From the NCBI RefSeq assembly GCF_029224025.1, contig NZ_CP119392.1:3061001-3125000 (forward strand): a stretch of 64,000 bases of DNA, given 5' to 3'. Positions 39,901 to 49,413 of this stretch are shown piece after piece. Position 1 is the stretch's first letter. Each line of letters begins with the position of its first letter. The translations under genes and the position numbers were made by a program. Below the pieces are notes generated by a model. It had not been told where the DNA came from. It made no database searches and saw nothing but the letters and a program-made list of their open reading frames with translations. Source of the stretch: Rhodanobacter sp. AS-Z3 (GTDB lineage: Bacteria > Pseudomonadota > Gammaproteobacteria > Xanthomonadales > Rhodanobacteraceae).

Positions 39901-40545
39901 GGCGCCACCGGTGCCGGTGAGGCCGAGCACGGGCGTGTTCTTGCCGGCCAGTTTCCATTCCTTGCGCAGGCGTTCGAGTTCGCCGGCGCTGAAGCGGGCT
40001 TCCTCGATGGTGGACAGCATGTGCCCGATGGAGATTTCGTCGTTGATGTCGACGTGGCTGGCGGCGGTTTCCACGCGCTTAGCGACGGCGACGCGGGTGC
40101 GCTCCATCACGTCCTCGATCATCTCGACCAGACCCAGCTTCATGCCGTCGTTGGGGTGGTAGATGCGCTCGACGCCGTAGGCCTGCAACTCGCGGATTTC
40201 TTCCGGGGTGATGGTGCCGCCGCCGCCGCCGAACACGCGGATGTGGCCGGCGCCGCGCTCGCGCAGCATGTCGATCATGTACTTGAAGTATTCGACGTGG
40301 CCGCCCTGATAGGACGACAGCGCGATGGCGTCGGCGTCTTCCTGCAGCGCGGCGCGCACCACGTCTTCCACCGAACGGTTGTGGCCCAGGTGGATCACCT
40401 CCGCGCCCTGGCTCTGGATGATCCGCCGCATGATGTTGATCGCCGCGTCGTGACCATCGAACAGACTGGCGGCGGTGACGAAGCGCAGCGGCGTGGTGTC
40501 GCTCTGCGGGGCGCTGGCGGGGATGTGCGTGGCGGGGGAACTCAT
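36976..40545 (-). CDS. icmF: fused isobutyryl-CoA mutase IcmF (B12-dependent)
   Basis: A 1189-aa fusion of the B12-binding domain, a MeaI-type G-protein chaperone and the mutase large subunit. It interconverts isobutyryl-CoA and n-butyryl-CoA (and related branched acyl-CoAs) with adenosylcobalamin. Residues 20-150: cobalamin domain with the His ligand in FDGHDAAIN and ALSSYQGGH. About 210-430: GTPase with [27 protein letters not shown] and VLNKFD. From about 600: TIM-barrel mutase ([44 protein letters not shown]). A stretch of about 40 residues before the mutase ([20 protein letters not shown] region) is low-complexity and probably a species-specific linker expansion. I prefer ATG 40545, with CGGAG upstream, to the ATG at 40560. 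It serves valine or leucine carbon routes along with the genes to the right. Confidence 0.93.
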   Translation of the reverse strand: MSSPATHIPASAPQSDTTPLRFVTAASLFDGHDAAINIMRRIIQSQGAEVIHLGHNRSVEDVVRAALQEDADAIALSSYQGGHVEYFKYMIDMLRERGAGHIRVFGGGGGTITPEEIRELQAYGVERIYHPNDGMKLGLVEMIEDVMERTRVAVAKRVETAASHVDINDEISIGHMLSTIEEARFSAGELERLRKEWKLAGKNTPVLGLTGTGGAGKSSVVDELLLRFLHAFPHMRIAVLAVDPTRRRSGGALLGDRIRMNSLRSHRVYMRSMATRRQHAATSIVLHDCIDFLKSQPYDLVIVETAGIGQSDSEIVDLVDFPAYVMTSDYGAASQLEKIDMIDFAELIVLNKFDKRGAEDALRDIRKQWKRNRTAFSVKDDDVPAYPTIASQFNDPGVTWMFSNLCRLMREKLSLPADKWTPNLDTTLKEPRATVLIPGPRVRYLAEIAEQGRAINKGIETQAEYASKAQHYYESLKELGDDKLPKPLDMYASDDVHQPSDAAAAHLRSAPTDGKASSEHKAVRAERSQHGDVEASASIDRSMLLLRQRYNAALKELSHEAVEQLRQWPALYESVTADVNQYKVRDKVIKVENYRESLSHQKIPKVSPPKSKDWGELVTFLGKENLPGHYPYTGGVYPYRRSGEDPTRMFAGEGTPERTNRRFHYLSQGGAATRLSTAFDSVTLYGEDPAPRPDIFGKIGNSGVNIATLDDMKKLYSGFDLSAPSTSVSMTINGPAPMILAMFMNTAIDQNIEKYLREDDARWAAAQKKIDKMYEGRQRPQYLGELPKGNEGLGLGLLGVAGDELVDAETYARIKTATLQAVRGTVQADILKEDQAQNTCIFSTEFALRMMGDIQQYFVDHKVRNFYSVSISGYHIAEAGANPISQLAFTLSNGFTIVEYYLARGMKVDDFAPNLSFFFSNGMDPEYTVIGRVARRIWARAMRERYGASSRSQMMKYHIQTSGRSLHAQEIQFNDIRTTLQAMYALFDNCNSLHTNAYDEAITTPTEESVRRAVAIQMIINKELGLNFNENPWQGSYVVDTLTDLVEEAVYKEFEAISERGGVLGAMDTMYQRGKIQEESMYYEHKKHDGSLPLIGVNTFLPKDHGGEIATEIELIRSTPEEKGAQIANVKLYGEARNSLAPGSLRTLQETARERGNVFERLMEAVKYNSLGQISHALYEVGGEYRRNM

Positions 40546-40736
40546 GGCAACTCCGGACATTGATGCTTGATCTCGTCGATTCTAGTGGATCGACGCGGGG
40601 CTGGCGGCATGCGCCTGTGTACCCGGGCGTACGGTGGCGGCGGGCCGTGACGCTGCCGTGCACGCGAGCTTGATCGGCCACGTGGTGAGCTGCGGCTATG
40701 CTTTCACCGCACCCATCCCGATTTCGGAGAACCCTC

Positions 40737-41534
40737 ATGCGATTCCACTTGCTGCCGCTGTCACTTCTCGCTGCGCTACTGGCCGGCTGCGTCACCTCGC
40801 CTACGGGCCGCTCGCAATTTATGGTGGTGTCGGACAGCCAAATGAGCCAGATGGGTCTTTCGGCATTCAATGACATGCGCAAGCAGGGCAAGTTTGTGAA
40901 TGCCCCGCGCGAGCTGGCCTATGCGACTTGCGTGTCGAAGGCGCTGATTGCGGTGCTACCGCCGCCGTGGAATACCCAGCAGTGGGAAGTGCAGATCATC
41001 GGCGACGACACCGCCAACGCGTTCGCCCTGCCCGGTGGCCGGATCGGCGTGAACAAGGGGATGTTCAAGCTGGCCAGCAATCAGGATCAGTTGGCGGTGG
41101 TGCTGGGTCATGAGCTGTCGCATGTGGTGGCGCGTCACGGTGCCGAGCGGGTGTCCGACAATATGGCCGCGCAGGCGGCGGTCGCGGCGGGTACGATTTA
41201 CGCCGGCAGCCGCGGCGGCGATGCCAACAGCGCCGCGGCGCTGCTCGGCGCGGGCGCCCAACTGGGCATTCTGCTGCCGTTCTCGCGCACCCAGGAAAGC
41301 GAAGCCGACACCTTGGGCCAGCGTTACATGGCGCAGGCCGGTTTCGATCCGCGCGCGGCGGTGACGCTGTGGGACAAGATGGGCGCGCAAGGTGGCGGCA
41401 AGCCACCGGCGTTCCTGTCCACCCATCCGTCATCTGGCAACCGCGCGCAGGCGCTGAACCAGCAAGCCGCGCAGTTGATGCCGGTGTATCAGCAGGCACG
41501 CGCCAGCGGCCATGCGCCGAATTGCCGAATGTAG
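40737..41534 (+). CDS. M48-family zinc metalloprotease lipoprotein (Oma1/LoiP-like)
   Basis: A 265-aa lipoprotein: signal with lipobox LLAGC, then SPTGRSQFMVVSDSQMSQMG (the family's N-terminal block), NAFALPGGRIGVNKGMF, and the zinc site VVLGHELSHVVARHGAE (HExxH) with the third ligand Glu in ESEADTLGQRYMAQAGFDP. C-terminal FLSTHPSSGNRAQAL is also typical. It should act in the periplasm in outer-membrane protein quality control. ATG 40737 has GGAGAA upstream. It is divergently placed to icmF. Confidence 0.9.
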   Translation: MRFHLLPLSLLAALLAGCVTSPTGRSQFMVVSDSQMSQMGLSAFNDMRKQGKFVNAPRELAYATCVSKALIAVLPPPWNTQQWEVQIIGDDTANAFALPGGRIGVNKGMFKLASNQDQLAVVLGHELSHVVARHGAERVSDNMAAQAAVAAGTIYAGSRGGDANSAAALLGAGAQLGILLPFSRTQESEADTLGQRYMAQAGFDPRAAVTLWDKMGAQGGGKPPAFLSTHPSSGNRAQALNQQAAQLMPVYQQARASGHAPNCRM

Positions 41535-41649
41535 GTGCGGTTCGGCGTGCGCCCGCTGAACGGGGCGGCCGCGCCGGGTCAACTGCGCGGGCCGCTCCTC
41601 GTTTTCCTCAAGTGCCTGCCGAACACCCGGCATCGCCAAGGAGATCACG

Positions 41650-41985
41650 ATGACCCGCACCCCACTCAAGCTGGCCCTGCTGGCCGGACTCGGTCTGACC
41701 TTCGCCGGCGCGATATATGCGCCACCCGCTGCCGCGCGCACCCAGGTGGCGGTGGGTATCCACGTGGGTGTGGCCCCGCCGCCGGTGCGCTTCGAACGGG
41801 TACCGGCACCCCGACGCGGCCTGGTGTGGGTGCCGGGCTACTGGCGCTGGAACACACACACTCACCGCCACGTGTGGGTCGGCGGCGCATGGATGCGAGT
41901 ACAACCCGGCCGGCACTATCGGCCAGCGCACTGGGTTCGCCACGGTCACGACTGGCGTTTCCAGCCCGGTTACTGGGGCCGTTGA
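41650..41985 (+). CDS. YXWGXW-repeat exported protein
   Basis: A 111-aa exported protein with a signal peptide (LALLAGLGLTFAGAIYAPPAAA) and a mature part made of aromatic/His/Arg-rich repeats: RGLVWVPGYWRWNTHTHRHV, then WVGGAWMRVQPGRHYRPAHW and WRFQPGYWGR. I recognise the YXWGXW-repeat (BcpO-related) family, whose members are outer-membrane-associated or surface proteins without a known function. GGAG precedes the ATG. Confidence 0.85.
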   Translation: MTRTPLKLALLAGLGLTFAGAIYAPPAAARTQVAVGIHVGVAPPPVRFERVPAPRRGLVWVPGYWRWNTHTHRHVWVGGAWMRVQPGRHYRPAHWVRHGHDWRFQPGYWGR

Positions 41986-42071
41986 GTGGCGTTGCGGCAC
42001 CCCATACGCCGGCGACTTGTTGCGCCGCCGCAGCACCGGTCAGGGTGAAGTACTAAACTTCGCGCTTTGAA

Positions 42072-42101
42072 CCATCGCCCCGGCCCTTGTCGGGGCGATG
42101 G
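42072..42101 (+). terminator. possible terminator hairpin before leucine dehydrogenase
   Basis: CCATCGCCCCG / CGGGGCGATGG perfect 11-bp stem around GCCCTTGT, 90 bases after the YXWGXW gene. There is no T tract, so it may be an RNA-processing or REP-like hairpin. Confidence 0.4.
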
Positions 42102-42199
42102 CTTATGAGCGCTTTCACACCCCCTGGCGGGTCCCGCAAGTCTCCCGCCACCTTCTGTAGATGCCCACCGGCACCGTAAATCATGGAGTCACCGTTCCA

Positions 42200-43303
42200 A
42201 TGATCTTTGAAACCATCGAAAAGACCGGTCACGAAGAAGTCGTGTTCTGCCACAACAAGGACGCCGGCCTCAAAGCCATCATCGCGATCCACAACACGGT
42301 GCTGGGCCCTGCGCTCGGCGGCTTGCGCATGTGGCCGTACAAGACCGAGCAGGAAGCCGTGAACGACGTGCTGCGGCTGTCGCGCGGCATGACGTTCAAG
42401 AACGCGGTGGCCGGCCTGAACCTGGGCGGCGGCAAGGCGGTGATCATCGGCGATCCGAGCAAGGACAAGTCCGAGGCGCTGTTCCGCGCGTTCGGTCGCT
42501 TCGTCAACTCGTTGAACGGCCGCTACATCACCGCCGAAGACGTGGGCATCGATGTCAACGACATGGAATACGTGTTCCGCGAAACCGAATACGTGACCGG
42601 CGTGCATCAGGTGCATGGCGGCTCGGGCGACCCGTCGCCGTTCACCGCCTACGGCACCTTGCAGGGCCTGATGGCCGCGCTGCAGTTCAAGCACGGTAAC
42701 GAGGACGTGGGCAAGTACAGCTACGCGGTGCAGGGTTGCGGCCATGTCGGCGGTGAGTACATCAAGCTGCTGCGCGAACAGGGCGCCAAGGTGTTCGTCA
42801 CCGACATCAACAAGGAAGCGGTGCAGCGCTGCGTCGACGAGCTGGGCTGCGAAGCGGTCGGCCTGGACGAGATCTACGACGTGGATGCCGACGTGTATTC
42901 GCCGTGCGCGCTGGGCGGCACCGTCAACGAGCAGACGATTGACCGGATCAAGGCCAAGATCATCTGCGGCCCGGCCAACAACCAGCTGGCCACCGACGAG
43001 ATCGGCGACGAGTTGCAGAAGCGTGGCGTGCTGTACGCGCCCGATTACGCAGTGAACGCCGGCGGCGTGATGAACGTGTCGCTGGAAATCGACGGCTACA
43101 ACCGCGAGCGCGCGATGCGCATGATGCGCACGATCTATTACAACCTGGGTCGCATCTTCGAGATCAGCAAGAACGAAGGCATCCCGACCTACAAGGCGGC
43201 CGACCGTCTGGCCGAAGAGCGCATCAACGCGATCGGCAAGATCAAGCTGGCCCACATGGGCAATGGCGGCACCCGCTTCCAGGGCCGCATGCGCGGTCAG
43301 TAA
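42200..43303 (+). CDS. ldh: leucine (Glu/Leu/Phe/Val) dehydrogenase
   Basis: A 367-aa amino-acid dehydrogenase of the Leu/Val/Phe type, which deaminates branched-chain amino acids to the 2-oxo acids with NAD+. It has GPALGGLRMWPY (substrate binding), the catalytic lysine in GLNLGGGKAVIIGDP, and ITAEDVGIDVNDMEYV. The NAD-binding region is SYAVQGCGHVGGEYIKLLRE with Asp at the strand end (VTDIN), and ICGPANNQLA and GVLYAPDYAVNAGGVMNV complete the pattern. ATG 42200 is preferred because GGAG lies about 12 bases ahead and the family begins MIFETIE. It feeds the isovaleryl-CoA and acyl-CoA enzymes encoded downstream. Confidence 0.93.
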   Translation: MIFETIEKTGHEEVVFCHNKDAGLKAIIAIHNTVLGPALGGLRMWPYKTEQEAVNDVLRLSRGMTFKNAVAGLNLGGGKAVIIGDPSKDKSEALFRAFGRFVNSLNGRYITAEDVGIDVNDMEYVFRETEYVTGVHQVHGGSGDPSPFTAYGTLQGLMAALQFKHGNEDVGKYSYAVQGCGHVGGEYIKLLREQGAKVFVTDINKEAVQRCVDELGCEAVGLDEIYDVDADVYSPCALGGTVNEQTIDRIKAKIICGPANNQLATDEIGDELQKRGVLYAPDYAVNAGGVMNVSLEIDGYNRERAMRMMRTIYYNLGRIFEISKNEGIPTYKAADRLAEERINAIGKIKLAHMGNGGTRFQGRMRGQ

Positions 43304-43349
43304 GCACGTTCTGGGGGCGCGGCCGGTTCACCGGCGCAGCCCTGTTTCG

Positions 43350-43384
43350 GCAAAGGCCTGTCGCTCACTGCGGCAGGCCTTTGC
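43350..43384 (+). terminator. hairpin between ldh and the PLD-like gene
   Basis: GCAAAGGCCTG / CAGGCCTTTGC perfect 11-bp stem around a 13-base loop, 47 bases after the ldh stop. It is followed by ACATG rather than a T run, so termination is likely but not certain. Confidence 0.6.
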
Positions 43385-43430
43385 ACATGTGCGCCGGCCC
43401 ACCAATAATCAGGGATCGGAGGAGCCACGG

Positions 43431-44987
43431 ATGCGCAGAATCATGATCTGGCTGGGTTGGGGTGTGGCGGCGTTGCTGCTGTTGGTCGCCAGCGGCCTGC
43501 TGCTGGCCGACCGGCTTACCCCGCCGGCCACCGGCACACCGAGCACGAGCCTGCCGCTGCAGAGTGCGCAGACCGCCATCGACCGCGAGTTGTCGCCGTA
43601 TCTCGCGACCCATCCGGGCCAGACCGCCGCGACCTTGCTGCACGACGGGCTGGATGCGTTTGCCGTGCGCGCCGCTTCGGCACGACTGGCCGGGCGCAGC
43701 CTGGACCTGCAGTACTACATGTGGCACGACGATCTGATCGGGCATCTGCTGGCACGCGAGGCGTATGCCGCCGCCGAGCGTGGCGTGCGCGTGCGCATCC
43801 TGCTGGACGACATCAACACCAAGGGGCTGGACCCGCAATTGCTGGCGCTGGACGCGCACCCGAATATCGAAGTGCGCCTGTACAACCCGTTCCGAAACCG
43901 CGGCGGCGTGTGGCGCGTGCTGGAGATGGTGCAGCGTTTTTTCAGCGTCAACCATCGCATGCACAACAAGGCGTGGATCGTTGACGGCCGACTCGCCGTG
44001 GTCGGCGGACGCAATATCGGCGACGAATATTTCGATGCCGACAGCCACGTGAACTTCCGCGACCTGGACTTGCTGCTGATCGGTCCGGCGGTGGCCGATG
44101 CCAGCGGTATCTTCGATGCGTTCTGGAATTCCAGCGCAGCGGTACCGATCGCGGCATTGAACCCGCAGACCCCGCAGGCGTTGCAGGCACTGGTGGCGCA
44201 GCTGGCCAGTGAATCGGCGATGCCGGGCGCACGCGACTACCTGCAACGCGTGGCGGCCTCACCGTCGGCGCAACGTCTGGTGGACCACGAGCTGGCGGTG
44301 CACTGGAGCGCCAACATCGTGGTCGCTTCGGATCCGCCGCTGAAGTTTCGCTCCAGCGATCGCGACCACTGGCTGCAACACCGGCTGACCGCCCACCTCT
44401 CCGGCGCGCACCGCGAAGTGCTGTTGATCTCGCCCTACTTCGTGCCCGGCAAGAGCGGCACCGCGACCCTGGTGGGACTGGCGCACGCCGGCGCACAGGT
44501 AGGCGTGGTGACCAATTCACTGGCCGCGAACGACGTGCCGGCAGTGCACAGCGGCTACGAGCGTTACCGCGGCAAGCTGCTGGACGGCGGCGTGCACCTG
44601 TTCGAGATCCGCCGCAACGGCCCGAAGGTGGCCCAGGGTCTGTTCGGCAGCAGCGGCGCCAGCCTGCATACCAAGGCGTTTGTCATTGATGACGAACGCG
44701 GCTTCGTCGGCTCGTTCAACATCGACCCGCGCTCGGCCAATCTCAATACCGAAATGGGCGTGCTGTTTGCCGATGCCGGGTTGGCGCATGACCTACGCCA
44801 GGAATACCTGCAGCTGGCGTCGCCGGCGTTGAGCTACCAGGTGCAGCGTGGTGCCGATGGCGAGCTGCAATGGCTGGATGGCAGCAGCCAGCCACCACGC
44901 GTGCTCGACCACGAACCCGATGCCGGCTGGTGGCTACGGGCCACCACCCGGGTCATGAGCTGGCTGCCGATCGAGTCGCAGCTGTAA
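43431..44987 (+). CDS. phospholipase D-family protein (cardiolipin synthase-like)
   Basis: A 518-aa protein with an N-terminal membrane anchor (MIWLGWGVAALLLLVASGLLL) and two HKD motifs: MHNKAWIVDGRLAVVGGRN near residue 180 and LHTKAFVIDDERGFVGSFN near residue 415. Two HKD motifs in one chain are enough for a phosphatidyltransferase or phospholipase D active site. The layout matches the YmdC/ClsC-like group rather than the classical ClsA with two membrane helices. A strong GGAGGAG ribosome site lies before ATG 43431; the frame extends upstream to 43263. It is followed by a REP palindrome. Confidence 0.9.
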   Translation: MRRIMIWLGWGVAALLLLVASGLLLADRLTPPATGTPSTSLPLQSAQTAIDRELSPYLATHPGQTAATLLHDGLDAFAVRAASARLAGRSLDLQYYMWHDDLIGHLLAREAYAAAERGVRVRILLDDINTKGLDPQLLALDAHPNIEVRLYNPFRNRGGVWRVLEMVQRFFSVNHRMHNKAWIVDGRLAVVGGRNIGDEYFDADSHVNFRDLDLLLIGPAVADASGIFDAFWNSSAAVPIAALNPQTPQALQALVAQLASESAMPGARDYLQRVAASPSAQRLVDHELAVHWSANIVVASDPPLKFRSSDRDHWLQHRLTAHLSGAHREVLLISPYFVPGKSGTATLVGLAHAGAQVGVVTNSLAANDVPAVHSGYERYRGKLLDGGVHLFEIRRNGPKVAQGLFGSSGASLHTKAFVIDDERGFVGSFNIDPRSANLNTEMGVLFADAGLAHDLRQEYLQLASPALSYQVQRGADGELQWLDGSSQPPRVLDHEPDAGWWLRATTRVMSWLPIESQL

Positions 44988-44993
44988 ATGCCC

Positions 44994-45066
44994 GCAGGAG
45001 CGCACCCTGTGCGCGATAGCTCTTCGTTACGTAACGGAAGGCATCGCGCACAGGGTGCGCTCCTGC
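44994..45066. repeat. REP palindrome with perfect 24-bp arms
   Basis: The arm GCAGGAGCGCACCCTGTGCG (44994-45013, continuing CGAT to 45017) is repeated exactly in inverse at 45043-45066 around a 25-base centre that itself contains GTTACGTAAC. It fills the space between the PLD gene and the acyl-CoA dehydrogenase gene. The sequence is the dispersed REP of the GGAGCGCACCCTGTGCGC kind that I associate with gammaproteobacterial genomes; it is unrelated to the RAYT tags of the 15-35 kb region. Confidence 0.92.
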
Positions 45067-45125
45067 ACGTCATACGATCGCTGCGTGGGTTAAAATCGCC
45101 TTTCTGCACACCCATGGAGTTCGTG

Positions 45126-46283
45126 ATGCGACCGTTTCCGCTTGGAGAAGACATCGACCTGCTGCGCGAATCCGTGCATGCGTTTGCGGAAAAGGAGATC
45201 GCCCCGCGCGCGGACAAGATCGACCGCGACAACCTGTTCCCGGCCGACCTGTGGCGCAAGTTTGGCGAGATGGGTTTGCTCGGCGTAACCGTGGCGGAGG
45301 CATACGGCGGCAGCGGCATGGGCTTCCTCGCGCACATGGTTGCGATGGAAGAAATTTCGCGCGCGTCGGGTTCGGTCGGGCTGTCGTACGGCGCGCACTC
45401 CAACCTGTGCGTCAACAACATCTATCACAACGGCAACGAAGCACAGAAGCAGAAGTATCTGCCGAAGCTGTGCAACGGCGAATACGTGGGCGCGCTGGCG
45501 ATGAGTGAACCGGGTGCCGGTTCGGACGTGGTCGGTTCGATGAGCTGCAAGGCCGAGCTGCGCGGTGACGTGTGGGTGGCGAACGGCAACAAGATGTGGA
45601 TCACCAACGGGCCGGACGCCGACGTGCTGCTGGTCTACATGCGCACCGCGCCGCGCACCGCCGGCAGCCGCTGCATGACCGCCTTCATCATCGAAAAAGG
45701 CATGCAGGGTTTCAGCACCGCGCAAAAGCTGGACAAGCTCGGCATGCGCGGCTCGAACACCTGCGAGCTGGTCTTCGAGAACTGCGAGATCCCCGCCGAG
45801 AACATCGTCGGCGAAGTGAACGAAGGCGTGCGCGTGCTGATGAACGGGCTGGACACCGAGCGACTGGTGCTGTCCGGTGGCCCGATCGGCCTGATGCAGG
45901 CGGCGCTGGATCTGGCCCTGCCCTATGTGCGCGAGCGCAAGCAGTTCAACGCACCGATCGGCACCTTTGGCGTGATGCAGGCGAAGATCGCCGACATGTA
46001 TACCAAGCTGCAATCCTCACGCGGTTTTGCCTACATGGTGGCGCAGCAGTTCGACGCGGGCGTGAAGTCGCGCATCGATCCGGCCGCCTGTTTGCTGAAC
46101 GCGTCGGTCAATGCGGTGCAGGTGGCGCTGGAAGCGATCCAGACGCTGGGCGGCAACGGCTATATCAACGAGTTTCCGGCTGGCCGTTTGCTGCGCGATG
46201 CGAAGTTGTACGAGATCGGCGCCGGCACCAATGAAATTCGTCGCATGCTGATCGGCCGCGAGCTGTTCCACGGCAAGGCGTAA
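45126..46283 (+). CDS. ivd: isovaleryl-CoA dehydrogenase
   Basis: A 385-aa FAD-dependent acyl-CoA dehydrogenase that converts isovaleryl-CoA to 3-methylcrotonyl-CoA in leucine breakdown. Family signatures: [55 protein letters not shown], the [19 protein letters not shown] block specific for the Ivd branch, [14 protein letters not shown] and the C-terminal [20 protein letters not shown] followed by [23 protein letters not shown] 45126 follows GGAG by six bases; ATG 45114 is the alternative. A strong terminator follows. Its product is the substrate of the carboxylase encoded at 51342. Confidence 0.93.
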   Translation: MRPFPLGEDIDLLRESVHAFAEKEIAPRADKIDRDNLFPADLWRKFGEMGLLGVTVAEAYGGSGMGFLAHMVAMEEISRASGSVGLSYGAHSNLCVNNIYHNGNEAQKQKYLPKLCNGEYVGALAMSEPGAGSDVVGSMSCKAELRGDVWVANGNKMWITNGPDADVLLVYMRTAPRTAGSRCMTAFIIEKGMQGFSTAQKLDKLGMRGSNTCELVFENCEIPAENIVGEVNEGVRVLMNGLDTERLVLSGGPIGLMQAALDLALPYVRERKQFNAPIGTFGVMQAKIADMYTKLQSSRGFAYMVAQQFDAGVKSRIDPAACLLNASVNAVQVALEAIQTLGGNGYINEFPAGRLLRDAKLYEIGAGTNEIRRMLIGRELFHGKA

Positions 46284-46296
46284 GCAATACACTCGT

Positions 46297-46331
46297 AAAG
46301 AAAAGGCCCGCATGATGCGGGCCTTTTCTTT
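46297..46331. terminator. bidirectional terminator between ivd and the autotransporter gene
   Basis: AAAGAAAAGGCCCGCA / TGCGGGCCTTTTCTTT perfect 16-bp stem with a 3-base loop (TGA). The A-rich and T-rich ends let it act on both of the convergent genes. Confidence 0.9.
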
Positions 46332-46350
46332 GATGCGCTAACCAATGCGT

Positions 46351-49185
46351 TCAGAACGTCCAGCTGAAATTCGCCGTGGCCATCTGCGCCTGCTGGCGTT
46401 GGCCGGTGTAACGGTCGTAGCCGAACTGCAGGCTGGCGCGCGGCGTCATTTTCCAGTCCAGCGTGGTTCCGAGCACGCCGCCGTAACGCGACAAGCCGAT
46501 GCCACCAAGCGGCGCAAACTGATCAATGCCACTGAAGCTGGCGTTGAAGACTTCGCCGCGCAAGCCGAATGACTGCTGCCACAACGCGTGGCCCTGCAAA
46601 CTCAAACTGCCGGCACCGGGCAACAACCATTCGCGTGACGCACGCAAGCCAGCGCCGGCTTGCCAGCGTGCGGTGGCCTGGGCGGCGGACTTCAGGCCGA
46701 AACCATTCGCACCCACTTCATTGAAGCCATCGCGCTGCACCTGCGCATATTGCAGGTTGAAATATGGCGTGATCGCCGTGCGTCCCAGTGAAAGCCGGTA
46801 ACCGCTTTCGGCGTAGGCGACACCGTAGCGACCATTGTCGTCGCTGCTCAAACCCGCTGACTGCTCGCCGAGTTGGACGCGCCGACGCATCGTCTCGCGA
46901 TAGTTGCCGACGCCGAAGCGCCCCATCGCGTACCACGCATTCCGCACGACACCGCCATACAGCATGGCTTCCATCGCATGACTGTGACCCTGGTCCGCGC
47001 TTTCTTCCAGCCGGCCCAAACCCTGACTCTGGCTCAGCGCATAGCCGGCAAAACCATTGCTGCCCACGCGTTGATCGGCGCCGACCAAAAAGCCGCTGAG
47101 GTCGTAGCCGACACGGTTATAGCCACGGCGCGACATATCGCCCTGATACCCCAAACTTTGCGTCCAACCGCCGGCGACCGGCGCATCGAGCAACTGCTCG
47201 AAGCGATCGGACAGCGCCTGCGTACCGGCATCGATCGCCTGGAACGTCATCGCCGCGCTGGCCGCATGCAGCTGCCCGCTGAGACTTTGCAGCGACTGTT
47301 GCAGCGCGCCGACTGATGCGGTGTGCTGCAGACTGGCTGCACCGTCGATAAAGGAACCAGTGACCGGCACGGCCGCCGACCCACCCGAACCCAACTGCCG
47401 ATTGAGCTCGTCGAACGCGCCCTGCACGCGCTGCGCGCTGCCATACGAGGCGGCGGAATAGCTCATGCCCTGCACGGCAGTGACGGTGACCTGCGAGACG
47501 TCGAGCCACGCGTCATGGGCGTCGTAATTCAACACGGCCTGCAACAGCACGTTGGACGGCGTGGTAACCGCACCGAACGTGCCGCTGAGCCCGCCGGTGG
47601 CATCCAGCACTTCGGTGCGCGAGTTCACCACGTAATTGTCATTGGTGCCGCGCACATAGAGGTTGCCGCCGTTCAAGCTCGCAGTGCCGGTAACCAGCAA
47701 GGTCGAACCCAGATTCACCGAAAGCTGTCCACCGCTTTGCTGCGTGTAGTTGCCGGTGATCGTGCTGGCCCGATTGCGCGCAACTTCGAACGTACCGGCG
47801 TTGGTCACGTTGCCCGCCACGTCGCTGCCACTGAGCGTGCCCTGGGCACCGATGCTGACATCGCCGGACAACCCATTCGCCGCCAGCGTACCGCCTTGTA
47901 TCTGGGTGAGGCCGGTGTAGTTGGCGCGCTGGCTGAGCGTCAGCGTGCCGCTGCCCTGCTTGATCAGGCCACCAGCGCCACTGATGGTGTTGCCCCAGGT
48001 GGAGTTGTCGGTGAGGTTGACTGTCACGTCGCCCCAGTTGAACTGGGCCGGCCCGTTCACTGCGCGGCCAACGTTCAGCTCGCCGTAGCCGAAGATCGGA
48101 TCCACTCCGGCTGCACCCAGGTCGTCGGCTGTGCCCAGCAAGGTCTGCCGCACCAGATCGTTGTTGAAATAGGGAAACGCCTGCCACACCAGCGCCGCTG
48201 CGCCGGCCACTTCCGGCGACGCAAACGAGGTGCCGCTGACGACCCAGTAAGTCGGCTTGGTGCCCGCGACGGCATTCTTGTCGCTCACGATCACGTCGCC
48301 CGGCGCAGCCAGGCAGTAATTCATCGCCTTGCCGCAGGCGTTGGAGTAACTCGCCAACTGACTGGGATGGTTGCTGTCCACCGCCACCGCCACCAGCCAG
48401 CCTTGTTCCAGTTGCGGCGCCAGCGTGGGCAGGCTGGCAATATCGCTGGGATCACCGCGCGAATCGTTGCCCGCCGCAAACACCACCAAGCCGCCGTGCT
48501 GCACTACAAAGGGCTGATAAGCCTGGGCGAAAGCCTGATTGATGCTGGCGTTGGTGGTATCCCAGTAGATGCCGCCCCAGGAATTGTTCATCACCTGCAC
48601 GCCAGCGCTGACAAGTGCCGGGTTCAAGGTTTGCGCGAAGAACTGGGCGTCATCGGCGGTGACGGGATTGCCCTTGCCGGAGCCATCGTCTTTCGGCGTG
48701 GTGTCGCTGATGATGCGCGCGGAGACCAGGCTGGCGCCCGGCGCGATGCCGCCGGGAAACTGGTCAAAAGCCTGACCGGCAGCGATCTGCGAAACCCAGG
48801 TGCCGTGGCCGACGACATCGTCGATCGCCGTGTTGTTGGTGCTGGAGTCAACGTAGATCAGTTCCTTAGTCACCCGTCCGACCAGCGCTGGATGATTACG
48901 CATGATGCCGCTGTCGACCACACCGATGGTGACGCCAGCGCCGGTGTAACCCTGACTATGCGCGGCATAGGTGTTGGTGATCGACAGTTGCGCGTCCAGT
49001 GGCGGCTGGCTGCTTGGCGGTGGAGCGGGCGGCGGTGCAGGCGGCGGCGCGGGCGGCGCACTGGGAACTACCGGTGGTGGCGCCGGTTTGACGCTGCCGC
49101 CACCACCGCACGCAGCCAGGCTCAACGCCATAGCCACCAGCAACGCCAATTCGCGATGCCGCAAAACCGTATCGAAGTTCTTCAC
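46351..49185 (-). CDS. autotransporter subtilisin-like serine protease
   Basis: A 944-aa type V secretion protein. A signal peptide with a lipobox-like end (MALSLAACGGGG) and a Pro/Ala linker lead into an S8 subtilase domain (residues about 60-380). Its triad is Asp in IGVVDSGIMRNHPAL, His in VVGHGTWVSQIAAG and Ser in VSGTSFASPEVAGAAALV. A beta-helical stalk with autotransporter repeats (TLTLSQRANYTGLTQIQGGT, ANGLSGDVSIGAQGTL) and a C-terminal beta-barrel ending QMATANFSWTF follow. The enzyme resembles NalP/SphB1-type lipidated proteases that process other surface proteins. The GTG at 49185 with GGTGGGGG upstream gives the natural start; the frame extends to 49401. Convergent to ivd with a shared terminator. 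Confidence 0.9.
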   Translation of the reverse strand: MKNFDTVLRHRELALLVAMALSLAACGGGGSVKPAPPPVVPSAPPAPPPAPPPAPPPSSQPPLDAQLSITNTYAAHSQGYTGAGVTIGVVDSGIMRNHPALVGRVTKELIYVDSSTNNTAIDDVVGHGTWVSQIAAGQAFDQFPGGIAPGASLVSARIISDTTPKDDGSGKGNPVTADDAQFFAQTLNPALVSAGVQVMNNSWGGIYWDTTNASINQAFAQAYQPFVVQHGGLVVFAAGNDSRGDPSDIASLPTLAPQLEQGWLVAVAVDSNHPSQLASYSNACGKAMNYCLAAPGDVIVSDKNAVAGTKPTYWVVSGTSFASPEVAGAAALVWQAFPYFNNDLVRQTLLGTADDLGAAGVDPIFGYGELNVGRAVNGPAQFNWGDVTVNLTDNSTWGNTISGAGGLIKQGSGTLTLSQRANYTGLTQIQGGTLAANGLSGDVSIGAQGTLSGSDVAGNVTNAGTFEVARNRASTITGNYTQQSGGQLSVNLGSTLLVTGTASLNGGNLYVRGTNDNYVVNSRTEVLDATGGLSGTFGAVTTPSNVLLQAVLNYDAHDAWLDVSQVTVTAVQGMSYSAASYGSAQRVQGAFDELNRQLGSGGSAAVPVTGSFIDGAASLQHTASVGALQQSLQSLSGQLHAASAAMTFQAIDAGTQALSDRFEQLLDAPVAGGWTQSLGYQGDMSRRGYNRVGYDLSGFLVGADQRVGSNGFAGYALSQSQGLGRLEESADQGHSHAMEAMLYGGVVRNAWYAMGRFGVGNYRETMRRRVQLGEQSAGLSSDDNGRYGVAYAESGYRLSLGRTAITPYFNLQYAQVQRDGFNEVGANGFGLKSAAQATARWQAGAGLRASREWLLPGAGSLSLQGHALWQQSFGLRGEVFNASFSGIDQFAPLGGIGLSRYGGVLGTTLDWKMTPRASLQFGYDRYTGQRQQAQMATANFSWTF

Positions 49186-49413
49186 GATGCCCCCACCCGC
49201 CTGGTTTGATTTCTGCACACCAACGCATCCGCTGCGCCCCCGCAGCGTCCCTGCCGCCATCTTCGCACAACGAAATTCCAATGAAGCGGCACGCAAGTAC
49301 TTGCATGCAAAGGAATCGCCACCGTTTGCCGAGCTTCCCGGCAGACTGCGATAATCGAAGGGTTTCCAGTCAGGCGTTCGCGCCCCACCAAAGTCTTGCA
49401 AGCGGAGTTACCC

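Noticed and set aside
47323..49209. Long open frame (628 codons) antisense to the autotransporter gene
   Set aside because: Shadow of the real coding strand; low-complexity Arg/His/Val composition and no recognisable domain.
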